DNA of 64,000 nucleotides from positions 682,001 through 746,000 of the forward strand of contig JADKBM010000016.1 in assembly GCA_016715115.1 (NCBI GenBank). Direction: 5' to 3'. The DNA is from Acidobacteriota bacterium. Its GTDB lineage: Bacteria > Acidobacteriota > Blastocatellia > Pyrinomonadales > Pyrinomonadaceae. The translations under genes were made by a program, and so were the position numbers. The notes beneath the pieces are model-generated. The model saw only the letters and a program-made list of their open reading frames with translations, did not search any database and was not told the DNA's origin. Shown here piece by piece: positions 26,301 to 34,610 of this stretch (positions are counted from its first letter, which is position 1; the number at the start of each line of letters is the position of its first letter).

Positions 26301-28250
26301 TATGAACTGACCTTCGGCCGTACTGATCAGATCTCCCGTCGCGCCGCTTGTCTGCCCGGTTACCTTTTCGTCCATCAGATTCGCCAGTGGGTTGGCAACC
26401 TTCCGCATCGAATTATCCCGGAACAGGGTCTCGATATCGCTCTTGATCGCGTCCCAGTCGCGAAAAACGATGCCGGGGGAATCGGGCGGCGGATTCGTGT
26501 CGACCGCAAATCGCGCCATCATCGAAAGTTGCGGCAATTCGGCGATCTCATCGACAAAATGTTCCTTGCGGCAAACCCTCCCGAGCGCGGTTCTGAGCGC
26601 CGAGACGTACGCGCCGTTGTCGACCGGCAACGGGTTGACCTCGACGACCATATCGAGTTCTTTCAAATAATCGGTCTTGACCGCGTTGTCGAGGGTGGCA
26701 GGTGCCGAAGCCGGATTTCCGCGACGCAGCGAGTTGAGATTTATCCGCCGGAAAACCTTGAATTCGCAGGGCTTCGTCCGGATGGGCGGAGGCGCCGCGA
26801 TGTCGGCTTCGTCATCCGTTTGGCTTTCAAAATGGAGGTACGCCGCGATCTTGTATGCATCGCCCGCGAAGCGTGCCGGCTGAAAGATACCGGCGCTGAT
26901 CCCTCGCTTTTCCCCGGTCCCGAACGTGCTGAGCGACGACCATTTGCGCCCGGCGCTCTTTTTGACTTCGAACGGGAACTCGACGGTGGCGTCCTGTTCC
27001 GGGAAAACCAGGGCATTCGCCGATCCGTCGCCGTGTTTGCCGCCGAAGTCTCGCGGACAGTTGGATTTCGCCACCGGCTTGACCGGATCGTTCTTTCTAA
27101 AGGCCTCGGTCAGGAATGCGTCTGTTTTGGTCGCGGTCGTTCCCGCGATCATCGTCTTCCAACGGTCCGCCTTTTTCTCTTCCCAATCCCAGAGTATCCT
27201 CGATTTGCCGAGCGCTTCCGGCACCGCGTCGGTTTTCCCGTCTTTCGTTGATTTCTTGATGAACGCTTTGACGGTCAGAGGAATTCGGGCGCCGTTTCCC
27301 CAAAGCGCCTTGTAGCTCTCGAAATCGGTGTTCTTGAGATAAGACTCGATGTGCGGGGCCTGTTTTTTCTGAAACGCAAAAAGATTGCTCGTTAGTTTGA
27401 CCTCGTGCACAAAGCCTTCGACCGGTTCCGATTTTGCCGCCTTCAATTCTTCGAGAATCTTCTCTTCGAAGCCCTTCTTGACGTTGAGCGGGTCGGTTCG
27501 GTCGCCGAGGATCTTCTTCAGATTTGCCGGATCCGTGATGTCGGGACGGACCGGCGGCAGCATCGAATAATCGCCCCAGTGCAACTCGAGCGAATCGACG
27601 AGGATGTCCAAATGAACCCATTTGGCGGCGATCATTCGAGGCTCACCGGCCGAAACTATTGAGAGCTTGACCTTAAAAGGCGACTGATCGACCGTCAGAA
27701 CTCCATCGGGAAACCGCGTTTTGTCCGACCAGACGATCGCAACGTCGTCGGTCGGCGCCGATTTGCCGGCGGCGGTCTTGAAGAGATCCTCTGCCAGTCG
27801 TCCGTCGAATTCCGTGGAACCGCGTTTCGGGCATTCGCCGGCTTTCCATTTCATCGACTTGGCCCAGAACGGCGTTTCTGATTTGCGGACGAACAGTTCG
27901 ATCCTGAGTTCCACCGGATTTGCCAGGGCGGACTTGTCCAAGGCGAGTTTCCCCTGCAATTCCCAACAGATCTTCGCCGTTTCCTCTTTCGGCGCAAAGT
28001 GCCAGCGACCGGAGTCTCCGGTTGGAACCGAAGACGTTTTGTTGACCAACGCCTTGTCCTCGGGCCCGATTTTGCCCGGCGTCTCGAGCCATAACTTCAG
28101 GACGCTGCAATAACTGACTTCGGCCGTATTGAGCTCTGAACGATCTTGCTTCGAACGCGCAAGCGCAAGCCTGGACCCGAGAGCATACTCCCTTTCTTCG
28201 AGCTTGTCGTGATAATCGTCTGGTTTTACTTCCGGCTCATACTCGTACAT
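23379..28250 (-). CDS. Giant VgrG-operon protein with two zinc-metallopeptidase units
   Basis: The protein has 1623 residues and no signal peptide. The first HELAHALFLPH motif is at 924-934. It is followed by a Cys pattern CLM then FCGMC. A second HELGH lies at 1534-1538, followed by further His residues, then CVM and FCPDC close to the C-terminus. HExxHxxxxxH plus a later CxM and CxxC resembles the metzincin/archaemetzincin arrangement. The N-terminal 900 residues are unrecognised and beta-rich in places. It is the last gene of the vgrG operon (12 nt after the LysM gene, ribosome-binding site GGAGA), which suggests a delivered cargo or spike-attached enzyme. The target is unknown; possibly host proteins or cell wall. 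Confidence 0.75.
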   Translation of the reverse strand: MYEYEPEVKPDDYHDKLEEREYALGSRLALARSKQDRSELNTAEVSYCSVLKLWLETPGKIGPEDKALVNKTSSVPTGDSGRWHFAPKEETAKICWELQGKLALDKSALANPVELRIELFVRKSETPFWAKSMKWKAGECPKRGSTEFDGRLAEDLFKTAAGKSAPTDDVAIVWSDKTRFPDGVLTVDQSPFKVKLSIVSAGEPRMIAAKWVHLDILVDSLELHWGDYSMLPPVRPDITDPANLKKILGDRTDPLNVKKGFEEKILEELKAAKSEPVEGFVHEVKLTSNLFAFQKKQAPHIESYLKNTDFESYKALWGNGARIPLTVKAFIKKSTKDGKTDAVPEALGKSRILWDWEEKKADRWKTMIAGTTATKTDAFLTEAFRKNDPVKPVAKSNCPRDFGGKHGDGSANALVFPEQDATVEFPFEVKKSAGRKWSSLSTFGTGEKRGISAGIFQPARFAGDAYKIAAYLHFESQTDDEADIAAPPPIRTKPCEFKVFRRINLNSLRRGNPASAPATLDNAVKTDYLKELDMVVEVNPLPVDNGAYVSALRTALGRVCRKEHFVDEIAELPQLSMMARFAVDTNPPPDSPGIVFRDWDAIKSDIETLFRDNSMRKVANPLANLMDEKVTGQTSGATGDLISTAEGQFILYSTGAALTPGEQVTGQSSNAVGALNFSAAVRSCWGHQVNVVSQTVNDHKMYKESIKIVFPNNEEVAVKYTEKTGWKKTLSSDLPESAKIPLAAAFGRAAAAHDQRNSFDINVFARTDSDNARERHRNLTDFLNGFFADGSMLDRKPVCDRVVGELRKTFVGRNTAKYQKTFALLLIGEIVWEYAAQRHRDEEGIFLLHIPGRYKGYSFADDTDNTQIPAKMPKVQGAVYPELTGDGNNAPFRARDRAVAFMATVSDGESDGKTAKTPESIIKHELAHALFLPHAMFKTEAGKITPTPKPHCHVKDDDCLMNYDLAPENFCGMCIMRLRGWNWKVEAFQSVTAVKILDGDSVTYLAAAGVQYTNLPKDAKWIDPVHTRNIDRLGRKVRVKVEFAAGVPGDKCYVQLFAHRNNAVYSDAEKGRKPSFNYSLESAEAALGEFEFVKGPVIEGQRDLNNSFFTEVELSPAVGDRYKIVAWGDDQNQAESFEIRSWRAMYYSVLRYADPQSVGTGQISNALDNTFLPNFTRWIFAGEVADPSIKLLGTESPSHGSTTTLVRDATNVACANLLGRQYPDLDPFLARIALISMCVTPRVIKTTAVVAQVGTGTGPARIQIRNQADTNVGGVHYDLRKGLYHNLGPNGFLENAKPLNPAIPGNQYYVGGSVTLHRQSATSTLDGRITRAGNARVVVTAAGLPGSPKAIDVPVALNESRDTVAGKIRGVLSNDGAITNLFDVGGQHELVILIKKANGAHDATLNIAVDNGTCAGLTPAPVATNTAAGVAGPTGVNGITIPIDFAAITPIVADPINRPGAFVEADVQVNNLMHNGLPVPQQAGTITIEVYVLNKFVNGMARLQAAEANGIIIMPAARDFKVNPPGGQLNAIIHELGHCMGMVANVAETGLDPHQFRYNHNGDHCSSGLARTLANDGPSYQVPGNTDIAGCVMFGFTSNNAPRTTFCPDCEAAMKRIDLSGLL

Positions 28251-28262
28251 TGCTGTTCTCCG

Positions 28263-28901
28263 CTATTTCCCCTCGTGCGTTTGCCGCAATTTCGATTTCG
28301 TCGCTTCATCGAGTTCACCATTGGCGGGAAGTCCGGAATGGGACTGAAAAGCCTGCAGGGCTTTTTTCGTTTCGGAGTTGAGCGTTCCGTCGACGATTCC
28401 GCAGTCGTATCCGAGATTATTGAGACGTTTCTGAACGCCGCTGATCTGGTCGATAGGATCAAGCCGGCCAAGGTCGAGCGCGAATTTCATCTGATCCTCA
28501 CCGGTGCCGACGGTCAGATTCCCGGATTTCGCGTCAGGCGGGATCGAAACTTTGACGGTCCCGTCGCTGTCGGTCGTTCCCGTTGTCAAATTGCCGTCGA
28601 TCTCAAGCGTGAACGGCGTATTCCGCCGCGGTTCGCCATTGACCAAAAGGCGCAGGCTGAGTTTCGCCGGAACGCTCTTGTAACGGTATTTATGAACCTG
28701 ATCGGTCGGTTCGCTCAGCTCCTTGATGCGCTTGTCCGGCACGAAAACAATGTCGCCCGGCTGCAGAATATTCGGATCTTTGCGCTGCTCTTTCAGCCTG
28801 GCATTGTTCGGATGGTCCCAGATCGTATCGGGAAAGAACCCGTTCTCAAACGCGATGCTCGAGATGCAGTCGCCTTGTTTTACTTGATAGTTGAGCGCCA
28901 T
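28263..28901 (-). CDS. LysM and peptidoglycan-binding domain protein of the VgrG operon
   Basis: The protein has 212 residues in three parts. The N-terminal LysM-like domain (about 1-55) has YQVKQGDCISSIAFENGFF and ILQPGDIVFVPDK. The middle beta domain (about 75-150) contains a TTGTTDSDGTVKVSIPPDA segment, like an Ig or carboxypeptidase-regulatory fold. The C-terminal PG_binding_1 domain (about 155-208) has VQKRLNNLGYDCGIVDG then ALQAFQSHSGL. There is no signal peptide, so export would depend on the contractile or VgrG machinery. LysM plus PG_binding next to VgrG is a known combination for spike accessory proteins. It precedes the large peptidase gene by 12 nt. Confidence 0.82.
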   Translation of the reverse strand: MALNYQVKQGDCISSIAFENGFFPDTIWDHPNNARLKEQRKDPNILQPGDIVFVPDKRIKELSEPTDQVHKYRYKSVPAKLSLRLLVNGEPRRNTPFTLEIDGNLTTGTTDSDGTVKVSIPPDAKSGNLTVGTGEDQMKFALDLGRLDPIDQISGVQKRLNNLGYDCGIVDGTLNSETKKALQAFQSHSGLPANGELDEATKSKLRQTHEGK

Positions 28902-28923
28902 ATTTGAAACCCGACGAAATTGA

Positions 28924-29319
28924 TCAATCCCAGGCGTCCTTGTCGAGATCGGGGAATGTCACTTTGCAATTGCCCGGGTCGATCTGGTAAAGACCGGCCT
29001 GGCCGTGTTCGTTCAGGCGCCCCTCGACAGGCGCACCGCCCGGCGGCGTGATGCGGTAGCGGACGTTCGGAACCGGCTTGCCGTCCATATCGACGAGGAT
29101 GATCTCGATCCACGCCTTCTTGACCTCTTTCTTCTCGGCCGGCTTCGCCCCCATCGTCTGGAGGATCTGCTGCGTCATATGGAACGTCTGCTTGACCTCG
29201 ACCGGGGCTTTTTCGACCTGCGCGGGCTTCTTCTTCAACGGACACTCGGCCACCGCGCCCGGCGGCTGCGCCGGGAAACCGCTCTGCGTGTTTCTTGCCC
29301 GTTCTGAAGTTCCTGGCAT
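28924..29319 (-). CDS. Small VgrG-associated protein with a regulatory-like beta domain
   Basis: The protein has 131 residues. The first half is Pro/Lys-rich with ECPLKKKP. The second half (about 68-131) is a compact beta domain: KAWIEIILVDMDGKPVPNVR, then YRITPPGG, then GRLNEHGQAGLYQIDPG, ending in CKVTFPDLDKDAWD. That pattern recurs in small genes beside vgrG in type VI loci, where it is thought to decorate the spike or adapt cargo. It starts 3 nt after the stop codon of the upstream gene. Function is not established. Confidence 0.65.
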   Translation of the reverse strand: MPGTSERARNTQSGFPAQPPGAVAECPLKKKPAQVEKAPVEVKQTFHMTQQILQTMGAKPAEKKEVKKAWIEIILVDMDGKPVPNVRYRITPPGGAPVEGRLNEHGQAGLYQIDPGNCKVTFPDLDKDAWD

Positions 29320-29322
29320 CGT

Positions 29323-30045
29323 TTAATCCTCGCGCTTGATGATCACGGTATCGAGTCCGAAATCGGGTTCTGAAGGGATCTTCTTTTTACCGCCGCGCAT
29401 CGTTTTCTGCATCTTGTCCGGCTTCGGAGTATCGATCATCGTTTCGAGCCCGAAATCCGCATCCGGAGAAACGCCCCTCGGTTTGTCCGGCACGGGCGGC
29501 TTGATCGTTTCCGCCGCAGGGGTTTCAGCCGGATTGACGATCACGGTCTTTTCGCCGATATCCTCTTCGCGCGCCGCAGGCGTTTCGGGTTTCGCCGCGT
29601 CCGGCGCCGCCTCGATCGGCTCCGTTTTTTCTTCCCACGCCGACGGGTCGTAGTCCTTTCGGATCGATTCCCAATTCGCATCGGTCAACACGTCGAGCAT
29701 CGGACCGATGCGCTCGTCGGGCTCTTGCTCGTCGTCGGTCAGGAGCACCTGGCACAAACGGTGTTTGTCGAAATTCGGCGAGACGTCGAACATCAGCGCG
29801 ACGAACCCGGCGATCGCCGATTCTTGCTTCATCGAAAAGCCGCGTGCCCGCGCGATGCCCGCCGCGACAAGTTTGTGTAGAGTCTCGTCCGAAAGATCGG
29901 CCGCAGGAAACTCGCCGCCGTCGGGCAGTTTCACGACCGACAACGGATATTCGGCCCGGATCCGGTCCGCGAGACGCCGTTCGAAACCGGCCTGCGCGAC
30001 CGTTTCCATCACCTCCATCTGTTCTCGCCTGACCGTCAATCTCAT
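29323..30045 (-). CDS. Unknown protein of the VgrG operon with repeated DFGL motifs
   Basis: The start at 30045 gives 240 residues and has AGGTGA just upstream, overlapping the DUF4123 stop codon, which indicates coupled translation. The N-terminal 130 residues are mostly helical (QMEVMETVAQAGFERRLADR) with a patch LTDDEQEPDERIG. The C-terminal part is low complexity, rich in Pro, Glu and Lys, with the repeated short motifs EKTVIVN, DFGLETMID and DFGLDTVII. A longer upstream frame only shadows the DUF4123 gene. Proteins of this type often sit between the DUF4123 adaptor and the effector, but its role is not known. Confidence 0.6.
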   Translation of the reverse strand: MRLTVRREQMEVMETVAQAGFERRLADRIRAEYPLSVVKLPDGGEFPAADLSDETLHKLVAAGIARARGFSMKQESAIAGFVALMFDVSPNFDKHRLCQVLLTDDEQEPDERIGPMLDVLTDANWESIRKDYDPSAWEEKTEPIEAAPDAAKPETPAAREEDIGEKTVIVNPAETPAAETIKPPVPDKPRGVSPDADFGLETMIDTPKPDKMQKTMRGGKKKIPSEPDFGLDTVIIKRED

Positions 30046-30053
30046 TTGTTCAC

Positions 30054-30584
30054 CTATCGCCGACTGTCCGGGGACAGATCGAGTTTCGTCTGCACCAATG
30101 CGTCTTTCTCGATATTCATCCGGCAAAGTTCGGAATGATCGAACGACTCCGAAAAATAATACTTGACGGGTCCGAAGATCGTCTTCAGCTCGTCGATGTC
30201 GCACGTCATCAGAAACGGCAGAAGCACGCGCGGGTCGTAATAGCGAAAAAGCAGAGGGTTGCCGTCCTCGTCGTTGACGGTCAGAAGCCCCCGCAGATGT
30301 TTCCGCATTCCGACCGGCGAAACCGGGCTCTGCGCGAAGATGCCCCAGTGTTTGCCCCAGCATTCGCCGAGCAGCCAATTGGTGAAATCCGAACCGGGTT
30401 CAAGCAGCACGACATACGGCGCGACGTGTATGAGTTCGTCCGAGAGCTCGCCGCGATAGAGGCAAAGATTCGGCGGATCCATCTCGAAAAGCCTCTGCGG
30501 CAGATCCGGCACCGACGCCCCGTCAAGCACCGCATAAGTGTACGCGTCGTCGCGGAAAATGTATTTTTCGAGCTGCTCCTTCAT
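30054..30584 (-). CDS. DUF4123 family effector adaptor (Tap/TEC-like)
   Basis: The start at 30584 gives 176 residues. The family pattern is present: TYAVLDGASVPDLPQRLFEM near the N-terminus, VAPYVVLLEPGSDFTNWLL in the middle, then GMRKHLRGLLTVNDEDGNPL and FRYYDPRVLLPFL. DUF4123 proteins are chaperones that load a specific cargo onto its cognate VgrG. Here the gene lies between vgrG and the presumed cargo, as expected. Directly before its start codon is the end of a 650-bp repeat tract. The nine codons upstream of M(1) are repeat sequence, so the longer frame is rejected and the ribosome-binding site is unclear. Confidence 0.85.
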   Translation of the reverse strand: MKEQLEKYIFRDDAYTYAVLDGASVPDLPQRLFEMDPPNLCLYRGELSDELIHVAPYVVLLEPGSDFTNWLLGECWGKHWGIFAQSPVSPVGMRKHLRGLLTVNDEDGNPLLFRYYDPRVLLPFLMTCDIDELKTIFGPVKYYFSESFDHSELCRMNIEKDALVQTKLDLSPDSRR

Positions 30585-30586
30585 AG

Positions 30587-31239
30587 ATTCCGCGGATTCC
30601 AGAGATTCCAAACATTCCGGATTCCAGGTTCAAAACATTCCAGATTCCAGAATCAAGGTTCCAGGTTTAAGATTCCGAACATTCCAGATTCCAAACATTC
30701 CAGATTCCAGGTTCCAGGTTCCAGAATCAAGATTCCAGATCCCAAGCATTCCAAGTTCCAAACATTCCAGGTTCCAGGTTCCAGAATCAAGATTCCAAAC
30801 ATTCCAGTAGCCTAACGGAAAAAAACCGTTTGACAACTAAATTCGCTTCTTCAAGCGTGCGGAGCACGCGAACTTGCGATAACACCAGTCCAACGCCCGG
30901 GATTGTTCCAAACATTCCACGTGGTGCTACGGCGTGTTCCACACGAATCAGATTTTCCAACAGGCCGCCAGATTCCAAACATTCCAGATTTCAGGTTCAA
31001 GATTCCAGATTCCAGATTCAGAATTCTTGGAATTCCTGGAATCTCTGGAATCCCTGGAATTCCTGGAATCCCTGGAATTCTTGGAATCCCTGGAATCCCT
31101 GGAATCCCTGGAATTCCTGGAATTCTTGGAATCTGGAATCCTGGAATCTGGAATCCTGGAATCTGGAATCCCCAAATCCCTTGAATCCCAAATCCCCCGA
31201 ATCCCCAATCGCAAATCGCAACTCGAAATTCGCAAATCC
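30587..31239. repeat. 650-bp low-complexity tract between vgrG and DUF4123
   Basis: The left part holds GATTCCAG and AACATTCCAG units (30590-30800 and again near 30970-31015). The right part holds the inverse GGAATCCCTGGAATTCCTGG units (31020-31165), then CCCAAATCCC-type heptamers up to the vgrG stop codon (TAG at 31242-31240). The centre (about 30830-30960) is unrelated sequence with a GCGTGCGGAGCACGCG palindrome. It fills the whole space between two genes that otherwise look like one operon. Confidence 0.85.
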
Positions 31240-33393
31240 CTACCCCCGCGCGCAGATCGCGCAGAACGGCACTCCGGTTTGCGCGGCGTTGACCAATACG
31301 AGCGCCGCCGGACTCTGGAAGACCGGTCGCACGGGCGGCGCCTTCGGAGTCAAACTAACCCGCGCGCCGGGTTCGGCGTTGGCCGCCTCGAGCGCTTCGG
31401 CCGGAGCTTCGGGGCTGCTGCCCGAACCGCTTCCCGCCGCGCCGCCGCTGTTGAGCATCACCATCGTGCCCTTGATGAAGATCCCGCCGGAATTGATGTT
31501 GATGAAGTTGCCGCCGACCTTGAGCGTCAAGGACGTGCCCGTTTCGATCGTCAGCGTCGTTCCCGATTTCAAATGGATCTCGGATCCGGCGTCGACCGCG
31601 AACTTCGTCCCGGCCTTCTCTTCGAAGTCGGTGCCGGCGTGGATCGAGATCGATCCGTCGACCTTTTCGTTGTGATTGCCGACGACCTTCAGGTGCTTGT
31701 CCTTTTTGACCTTTTCGCGCTGGTCGTTCTCGACGATCAGATGGCGGTCGTGCAGTATCAGCTCTTTGGCGTCGTTCTTGACGCGGATGTCCTGATCTTT
31801 CTCGGCGTGTATGAAGATCTGTTCCGAACCCTTCTTATCTTCGAATCGGATCTCGTTGAAACCGCCGCCGCCCTTCGAAGAATTGGACTTGACGGTCGAT
31901 TTCGTCTTCTCGTCCGGGAGCGTGTACGGCGGCATCGTCTGCGGATTGTAGACGCAGCCGGTGATGATCGGCTGGTCCGGATCGCCCTCGAGAAAATGGA
32001 CGATGACCTCCATCCCGATCCGCGGGATGAACATCGAGCCCCATTTGTTTCCGGCCCAGCCCTGCGCGACGCGCACCCAGCACGAACTTGATTCGTTGAC
32101 CTGGCCGTCGCGGTCCCAGTGAAACTGAACCTTGACGCGGCCGTATTTGTCGGTGAATATCTCCTCGCCCGCGGGTCCGACGACGAACGCCGTCTGGCTG
32201 CCGCGCACGATTGGTTTCGGCGTCGTTCGCGGCGGCCGGAAAGGCGGCGCGCCCGACCCGTATGCGATGCACGAAAAACTGTTCGAGTAAGGCCGCTCGA
32301 CCTCGTCGTCGGAAACGTATCCCGGATTCTGCTCGCCCTCGTGCGCGACCGAGGTGATCACGTACGGCCCGTTGTTCGCCGCGCCGGGATGGTTGAAAAG
32401 CTCGAACCGGTAGCCCGCGGTCAACGACGAACAGTCGCCGGTGGCGTTGATGACCTTGTATTGGCCGTCGAGCGACTGCATCGACGTCTCGACCGTTTTC
32501 GTCTTGTCGCCGTCGACTTTGCTTAAATCTGCGGCGCGCTCGCCGCCCGAACCGTCGACCCCGTCGTACTTGCGCGCGTAGCCGCCGGGAAAGTCGTAAC
32601 TTTCAAGCTTCTTGTTGTCGCCGACCGAAAAGATGCTCTCTTTGGAGTGATCGAGCTTGCGCGACGGCAGCTGGAAGTTGAAGTCCCACATCGTCACCTT
32701 TCCGGTTTGCAGGCGGTAATCGGTCTGCCAGCGGTTGACCGAGGTGACGTAGTCCTCGGCCTGGCGCGTGACGTCGATGTAAAAGGGCACGCGGCTTTTC
32801 GAAGGGCACAATGCGTGGGACTGCGGCGTGTCGCCGACGATCATCTTGTGCTTGCCGCCGGAATGCTCGAAATAGTAGTAGATTCCCTCTTCTTCCATCA
32901 GGCGCGAGGCGAAGTCAAAGTCGCTCTCGTGATATTGAACGCAATAGTTTCGCGGATTGTAGTTTCCCTGAAGCTGCCACGCGACCTCGAAACCTTTGAA
33001 GACCTTGCGCAGGATGTCCGGGACGGAGATGTTTTGGAAGATGCGGCTCTGGCTGATCTGGGTCAGCAGCCAAAGATGCGGCACGACCGACGCGGTGTAG
33101 TATGAGAATCGCGTATCGCGATGGCCCTGAGAAAAACGGTTGACGATGCCGGTGACTTCGCGCACGGTCCCGTCGCGCTGGTCGATGGTCATCGTGACGG
33201 CCTTCCCGACGATCGACGTCGGGTCGATGACGGTCGGTTCATAGCCCGGGTCGGACTCTTCGCGGAGCAGTTCGATCTCAAGCGTGAACAGGCGCGAAAG
33301 CCCTTCGGCGTACTTGAACCTGTTGATCAGGACAAAGTCTTTGCCGAGCGGGGTATGGATCGCAAGAAGCCGGTTGTCCTGTTTGATCGTCAT
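31240..33393 (-). CDS. vgrG: VgrG-type spike protein
   Basis: The start at 33393 (MTIKQDNRLLAIHTPLGK) gives 717 residues. The gp27-like part (about 1-370) contains FSYYTASVVPHLWLLTQ and RNYCVQYHESDFDFASRLMEEEGIYYYF-type core. Next is the gp5 OB fold (about 400-480: TDKYGRVKVQFHWDRDGQ, then WVRVAQGWAG and IPRIGMEVIVHFLEGDPDQP). A beta-helix needle follows (about 500-650) with HDRHLIVENDQ and KHLKVVGNHNEKV repeats. The tail is Ala/Ser/Pro-rich and ends in CAICARG. VgrG trimers tip type VI or related contractile injectors. No sheath or baseplate genes are in the window, so this is a satellite vgrG island. Confidence 0.93.
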   Translation of the reverse strand: MTIKQDNRLLAIHTPLGKDFVLINRFKYAEGLSRLFTLEIELLREESDPGYEPTVIDPTSIVGKAVTMTIDQRDGTVREVTGIVNRFSQGHRDTRFSYYTASVVPHLWLLTQISQSRIFQNISVPDILRKVFKGFEVAWQLQGNYNPRNYCVQYHESDFDFASRLMEEEGIYYYFEHSGGKHKMIVGDTPQSHALCPSKSRVPFYIDVTRQAEDYVTSVNRWQTDYRLQTGKVTMWDFNFQLPSRKLDHSKESIFSVGDNKKLESYDFPGGYARKYDGVDGSGGERAADLSKVDGDKTKTVETSMQSLDGQYKVINATGDCSSLTAGYRFELFNHPGAANNGPYVITSVAHEGEQNPGYVSDDEVERPYSNSFSCIAYGSGAPPFRPPRTTPKPIVRGSQTAFVVGPAGEEIFTDKYGRVKVQFHWDRDGQVNESSSCWVRVAQGWAGNKWGSMFIPRIGMEVIVHFLEGDPDQPIITGCVYNPQTMPPYTLPDEKTKSTVKSNSSKGGGGFNEIRFEDKKGSEQIFIHAEKDQDIRVKNDAKELILHDRHLIVENDQREKVKKDKHLKVVGNHNEKVDGSISIHAGTDFEEKAGTKFAVDAGSEIHLKSGTTLTIETGTSLTLKVGGNFININSGGIFIKGTMVMLNSGGAAGSGSGSSPEAPAEALEAANAEPGARVSLTPKAPPVRPVFQSPAALVLVNAAQTGVPFCAICARG

Positions 33394-33547
33394 AGCCTTA
33401 AGCACACGAACCCTAACCCTGTTGTACTCCGAATTCACGGATTCGGTACAATCCGACGGAAACCCGAACGCGTTTTTGAAAGCTATGTTAGACCTGCCGG
33501 GATCTTAAGTCAATGAATTTCCGTTTCGCCCTGTTACGCCCGCCCGC

Positions 33548-34260
33548 ACAATGCAGAAACGCGCACGCAGTAAGCGTGCCCGGCCGCAGCGCGGTCGTCG
33601 CGCTTCGATACCCATCACTCATTCCCCGTTCGCGCCAAACGACACCTCACAATGCAGGCACAATGCAGAAACGCGCACGCAGTAAGCGTGCCCGGCCGCA
33701 GCGCGGTCGTCGCGCTTCGATACCCATCACTCATTCCCCGTTCGCGCCAAACGACACCTCACAATGCAGGCACAATGCAGAAACGCGCACGCAGTAAGCG
33801 TGCCCGGCCGCAGCGCGGTCGTCGCGCTTCGATACCCATCACTCACTCCCCGTTCGCGCCAACCAATGCCTCACAATGCAGGCACAATGCAGAAACGCGC
33901 ACGCAGTAAGCGTGCCCGGCCGCAGCGCGGTCGTCGCGCTTCGATACCCATCACTCACTCCCCGCTCGCGCCAAACGACACCTCGCAATGCAGGCATGCG
34001 AAACGCACGCAGAAGCGTGCCCGACCGCAGCGCGGTCGTCGCGCTTCGATACCCATCACTCACTCCCCGCTCGCGCCAAACGACGCCGCGCAATGCAGAA
34101 ACGCGCACGAAGTAAGCGTGCCCGGCCGCAGCGCGGTCGTCGCGCTTCGATACCCATCACTCACTCCCCGCTCGCGCCAAACGACACGTCACAATGCAGG
34201 CACAATGCAGAAACGCGCACGCAGTAAGCGTGCCCGCTCGCAGCGCGAGCGATCCGCTGT
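33548..34260. repeat. Seven-unit tandem array of a REP-like 112-bp repeat
   Basis: Units begin at 33551, 33663, 33775, 33887, 33996, 34093 and 34205; five spacings are 112 or 109 bp and one is 97. Each unit opens with ATGCAGAAACGCGCACG, then TAAGCGTGCCCGGCCGCAGC and CGCTTCGATACCCATCACTC. The unit contains a GC-rich imperfect palindrome, as in REP sequences. The third frame is open through several units but the peptide is purely repeat-derived. The array lies downstream of the RAYT gene. Confidence 0.92.
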
Positions 34261-34288
34261 CACACGTCACCGTCATCATCCCGTGCGC

Positions 34289-34610
34289 GTCGAATCATCA
34301 CGCCTCGACCGCTCCGCGGCCGTGCACGCTTACTCCGTGCGCGTTTCCGCATTGCTCTCCGAATCGCCGTAGCCGTTGCGATGCATCCACTCGTCGAATC
34401 ACCAAGCCTCGACCGCTCTGCGGCCGTGCACGCTTACTCCGTGCGCGTTTCCGCATTGCTCGCCGCATCGCCGTATCCATTGAGATGCATCCACTCGTCG
34501 AATCACAACGCCTCGACCGCTCCGCGGCCGTGCACGCTTACTCCGTGCGCGTTTCCGCATTGCTCTCCGCATCGCCGTAGCCATTGCGATGCATCCATTC
34601 ATCGAACGAA
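34289..34610. repeat. Three tandem copies of the RAYT 3' end plus REP, inverse orientation
   Basis: The units (about 104 bp, with CCTCGACCGCTCYGCGGCCG near 34303, 34407 and 34511) combine the REP-like repeat in inverse orientation with the last 15 or so codons of the adjacent transposase (GATGCATCCACTCGTCGAA). The innermost copy is the real 3' end of the transposase gene. Confidence 0.85.

Noticed and set aside
29323..30378. 351-residue version of the accessory gene at 29323
   Set aside because: The first 111 codons are antisense-frame overlap with the DUF4123 gene; the start at 30045 has a ribosome-binding site.
33548..34260. CRISPR array
   Set aside because: The units are contiguous and similar over their full 112 bp, with no unique spacers and no cas genes nearby.
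33513..34372. Open frames across the 112-bp REP array
   Set aside because: They consist of repeated peptides (CRNAHAVSVPGRSAVVALRY-like) created by the repeat; no ribosome-binding site.
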